The translations under genes were made by a program, and so were the position numbers. Below the pieces are notes generated by a model. It saw only the letters and a list, made by a program, of their open reading frames with translations, was not told where the DNA came from and ran no database searches. 64,000 nucleotides of DNA from Zobellia galactanivorans (GTDB taxonomy: Bacteria; Bacteroidota; Bacteroidia; Flavobacteriales; Flavobacteriaceae), in contig NC_015844.1 of NCBI RefSeq assembly GCF_000973105.1, forward strand, positions 5,018,501 to 5,082,500, read 5' to 3'. This document shows positions 63,201 through 64,000 of this stretch, in pieces. Position 1 is the first letter of the stretch, and each line of letters begins with the position of its first letter.

Positions 63201-63862
63201 TTAAAGATGAATTGGATACCTATTTAAGAGGCAGGGCCAATGAAAGTAAATTTGAAAAAACGCTTTTGGACAATGACAGTCAAGCCTATGTCTGGTATCA
63301 AAAAGGAGGATTGATACTGTACGGACTTCAAGATTTAATAGGTGAGGCCAACTTAAACAAAGGGTTCAAAGCCTATACCGAAGCAGCGCGTTTTAGGGCT
63401 GAAGCCCCGTTTACAACAACCATAGAATGGTATGGGTATATGAAATCGGTGACTCCGGATTCGCTCAAATATTATTTGGAGGACAGTTTTGAAAAGATAA
63501 CATTGTATTCCAATAAGGTTACTGATGCTAACTATAAAAAACTAGCTGATGATAAGTATGAAGTGACTATAACTGTAGAAAGTGCTAAGAATTATTTTGA
63601 TGGAAATGGTAAATTACTATCAGAAGGCAACAAAGCTAATTTACTCGATTTAGCAGTGTTTGACAATGATATTGAAAACGATCAGGGCATGACCGTTAAA
63701 TCGCCTTTGGTAGTAGCACAGACATGGGTGAAACCCGGAAAATCAACGCATACCTTTATAACCGATAAGGAACCCCTTAAAGCGGGGATCGATCCTTATA
63801 ACAAAATGATCGACCGTGTTCCTGATGACAATATCATGACGATAGATGAAATTTTGGACTAG
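60218..63862 (+). CDS. ABC-2 permease fused to an M1-family metallopeptidase
   Basis: The 1214-residue protein has two permease-like halves (about 1-270 and 300-590, about 12 helices in total, with HKTENYYFSFPVSEKGYLLGR in the first and HRERNVNYDQIFGSLPIPNRIVYGSK in the second) and then a soluble C-terminal half (about 625-1214) resembling M1 aminopeptidases. The zinc site is HEVAHQWW at 947-954 with Glu971 as the third ligand (HExxH then 19 residues then E; 18 is usual in the family). The peptidase half should lie in the periplasm. The fusion is known in Bacteroidota; the substrate is unknown. Confidence 0.87.
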   Translation: MLKEIFLFEIKYRLGRPATWAYFGILIIFGLFVAIGGNGPASEKVFVNSPVAIATVLSTISVFGIMLSSAIMGVPVYRDIEHKTENYYFSFPVSEKGYLLGRFLGSMSVLFFVSLGLHLGLIIGFFIGPYAGYEEAERFTDFNLWHYVQPTLILYWTNFFFAGCIFFALVSLTKKVMLAYAGGAILFIVYLVTITLTQDIENKDLVSLIDPFGLGTYENTIQYWTPEEQNTQTVPFNGMLLWNRIIWVGVGLMTLFYTLFRFDFQRFLNKNYTSKKKNDNLDTPKASAALTKIPRVAKVFSGALNFKLLFRLAGIEFKNIIRDNFFRAILIAAVLFLFFDAWFGFPTYGTPSLPLTYYMLEVKDFTYIILIFILIVFMTGEVLHRERNVNYDQIFGSLPIPNRIVYGSKFLALVMVSFILVNMVLVSGMLNQVIKGYFNFEFDKYFTDLYLIEFPKYITFVMLAFFVHSLVTKKFMGHVIAIAIWALLFGLNSLAEVDNNLYLYSYAPRYIVSDMNGFGHFGEALLWFRMYWLACGGVLTVIGYLFWKRGTDSGIKARWQLVKERLNLRTMGMGLALLAVFIGSGAFINYNTKTLNKYRTVKAGTIKSADYEKNLSKYDKIAQPKVIDVTVDADLVPEERSATIKARYVMVNKTEEVIDSLHLNWGTEGLLKKEVKSFTIDGKVPKLGKRYDDYGYEIYAFDTPLQPKDTLTLALEVAASYQGFPNEGYGSDIVYNGTFLNNDYFPSFGYSPEEELTSDQDRKKYGLPIKDYQYPEQTDAWGTSNLLFTDDADYVTFEGTVSTAPDQIAIMPGQLQKEWKENGRNYYRYKMTGELDFFYNISSAAYKVHREVWTGKGGEKVTIEIFHHPTHTYNIDRFVKSVKHSLDYFSENFGAYQYKQLRILEFPRYQFFAQSFPNTVPFSESFAWVGDFNDPNDVDYLYFVTSHEVAHQWWGHQISPSATRGANQISESMAEYAALMVMKEAYGDDAMQKFLKDELDTYLRGRANESKFEKTLLDNDSQAYVWYQKGGLILYGLQDLIGEANLNKGFKAYTEAARFRAEAPFTTTIEWYGYMKSVTPDSLKYYLEDSFEKITLYSNKVTDANYKKLADDKYEVTITVESAKNYFDGNGKLLSEGNKANLLDLAVFDNDIENDQGMTVKSPLVVAQTWVKPGKSTHTFITDKEPLKAGIDPYNKMIDRVPDDNIMTIDEILD

Positions 63863-64000
63863 TGTTTTTCATCGGGTATGGCACAGCCCGCCCGAACCTA
63901 GCCTTCTTGCCGGAACGATTTATCGGGCTGCTTCGGTACGGGCCGGCTTATGGTGCGAACAAGGTAGGAGGGGAGGGCCCAACCCGGGCATCCATAAATC
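63863..64000. other. GC-rich intergenic stretch at the right edge
   Basis: 138 bases after the fusion gene, visibly GC-richer than the flanks. A 20-mer at 63917-63936 (GATTTATCGGGCTGCTTCGG) resembles one at 58154-58173. No open frame is supported. Confidence 0.35.

Noticed and set aside
1-64000. CRISPR arrays, tRNA, rRNA, insertion sequences
   Set aside because: No tandem direct repeats with spacers, no tRNA cloverleaf or rRNA pattern and no transposase were recognised by eye.

Overview
The window looks like a chromosomal segment of a marine flavobacterium (Bacteroidota, Flavobacteriaceae; a Zobellia- or Maribacter-like seaweed associate is my best guess, not proven). Evidence: C-terminal type IX secretion (T9SS) sorting domains on three secreted proteins, a TonB receptor with a carboxypeptidase-like N-terminal module, families typical of Bacteroidota (DUF4494, DUF3526 permeases, an ABC-permease/M1 peptidase fusion), many promoters with the Bacteroidota -7 element TAnnTTTG, and a lyase of the PL14 alginate/polyuronate type. 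I see no rRNA, tRNA, CRISPR array or insertion sequence.

Layout. 1-3.6 kb: an AT-rich, translationally coupled defence-type operon, patatin (cut by the window edge), SIR2 and a HerA-type ATPase, followed by a DUF2130 coiled-coil/nuclease-like protein. 5-8.1 kb: an iodotyrosine-deiodinase-like flavoprotein, a secreted papain-like peptidase with a partner, and two small unknown proteins. 8.4-12.5 kb: a T9SS cargo protein and a quinol-dependent nitric oxide reductase with a cupin partner. 13.2-17.8 kb: a secreted Trypco2-like protein, a membrane-embedded patatin coupled to a small membrane protein, a DUF4494 protein and an outer-membrane barrel. 18.1-19.6 kb: an NhaC-family transporter preceded by an S-box-like leader RNA, which points to methionine transport (MetT) rather than sodium/proton exchange.

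20-26.6 kb: a WG-repeat protein, a TIG/BNR lipoprotein and two secreted T9SS polysaccharide-lyase-like proteins (beta-helix and PL14). 26.6-33.2 kb: an uptake or export operon made of a TonB receptor, one ABC ATPase and two DUF3526 permeases, with a small His/Cys protein upstream. 34.6-41.4 kb: an AraC/TPR membrane regulator divergent from an ankyrin lipoprotein and an acyltransferase, then a secreted phosphatase and two secreted NlpC/P60-like proteins. 41.4-48.1 kb: a TetR-controlled YbhGFSR-type efflux operon (TolC, HlyD, two ATPases, two permeases) with a readable promoter and operator. 48.3-51.4 kb: three secreted tail-fibre-like surface proteins.

51.6-57.2 kb: a tightly packed seven-gene operon (LemA, two GT4 glycosyltransferases, a GT-B glycosyltransferase, a membrane protein, a Cys/His zinc-ribbon-like protein and a lipoprotein). 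I do not recognise it as any described pathway, and it is the best candidate for an undescribed system. 57.4-63.9 kb: a DUF6642-like protein without an obvious catalytic His/Cys pair, a periplasmic DsrE protein, and an ABC ATPase with a permease-M1 peptidase fusion.
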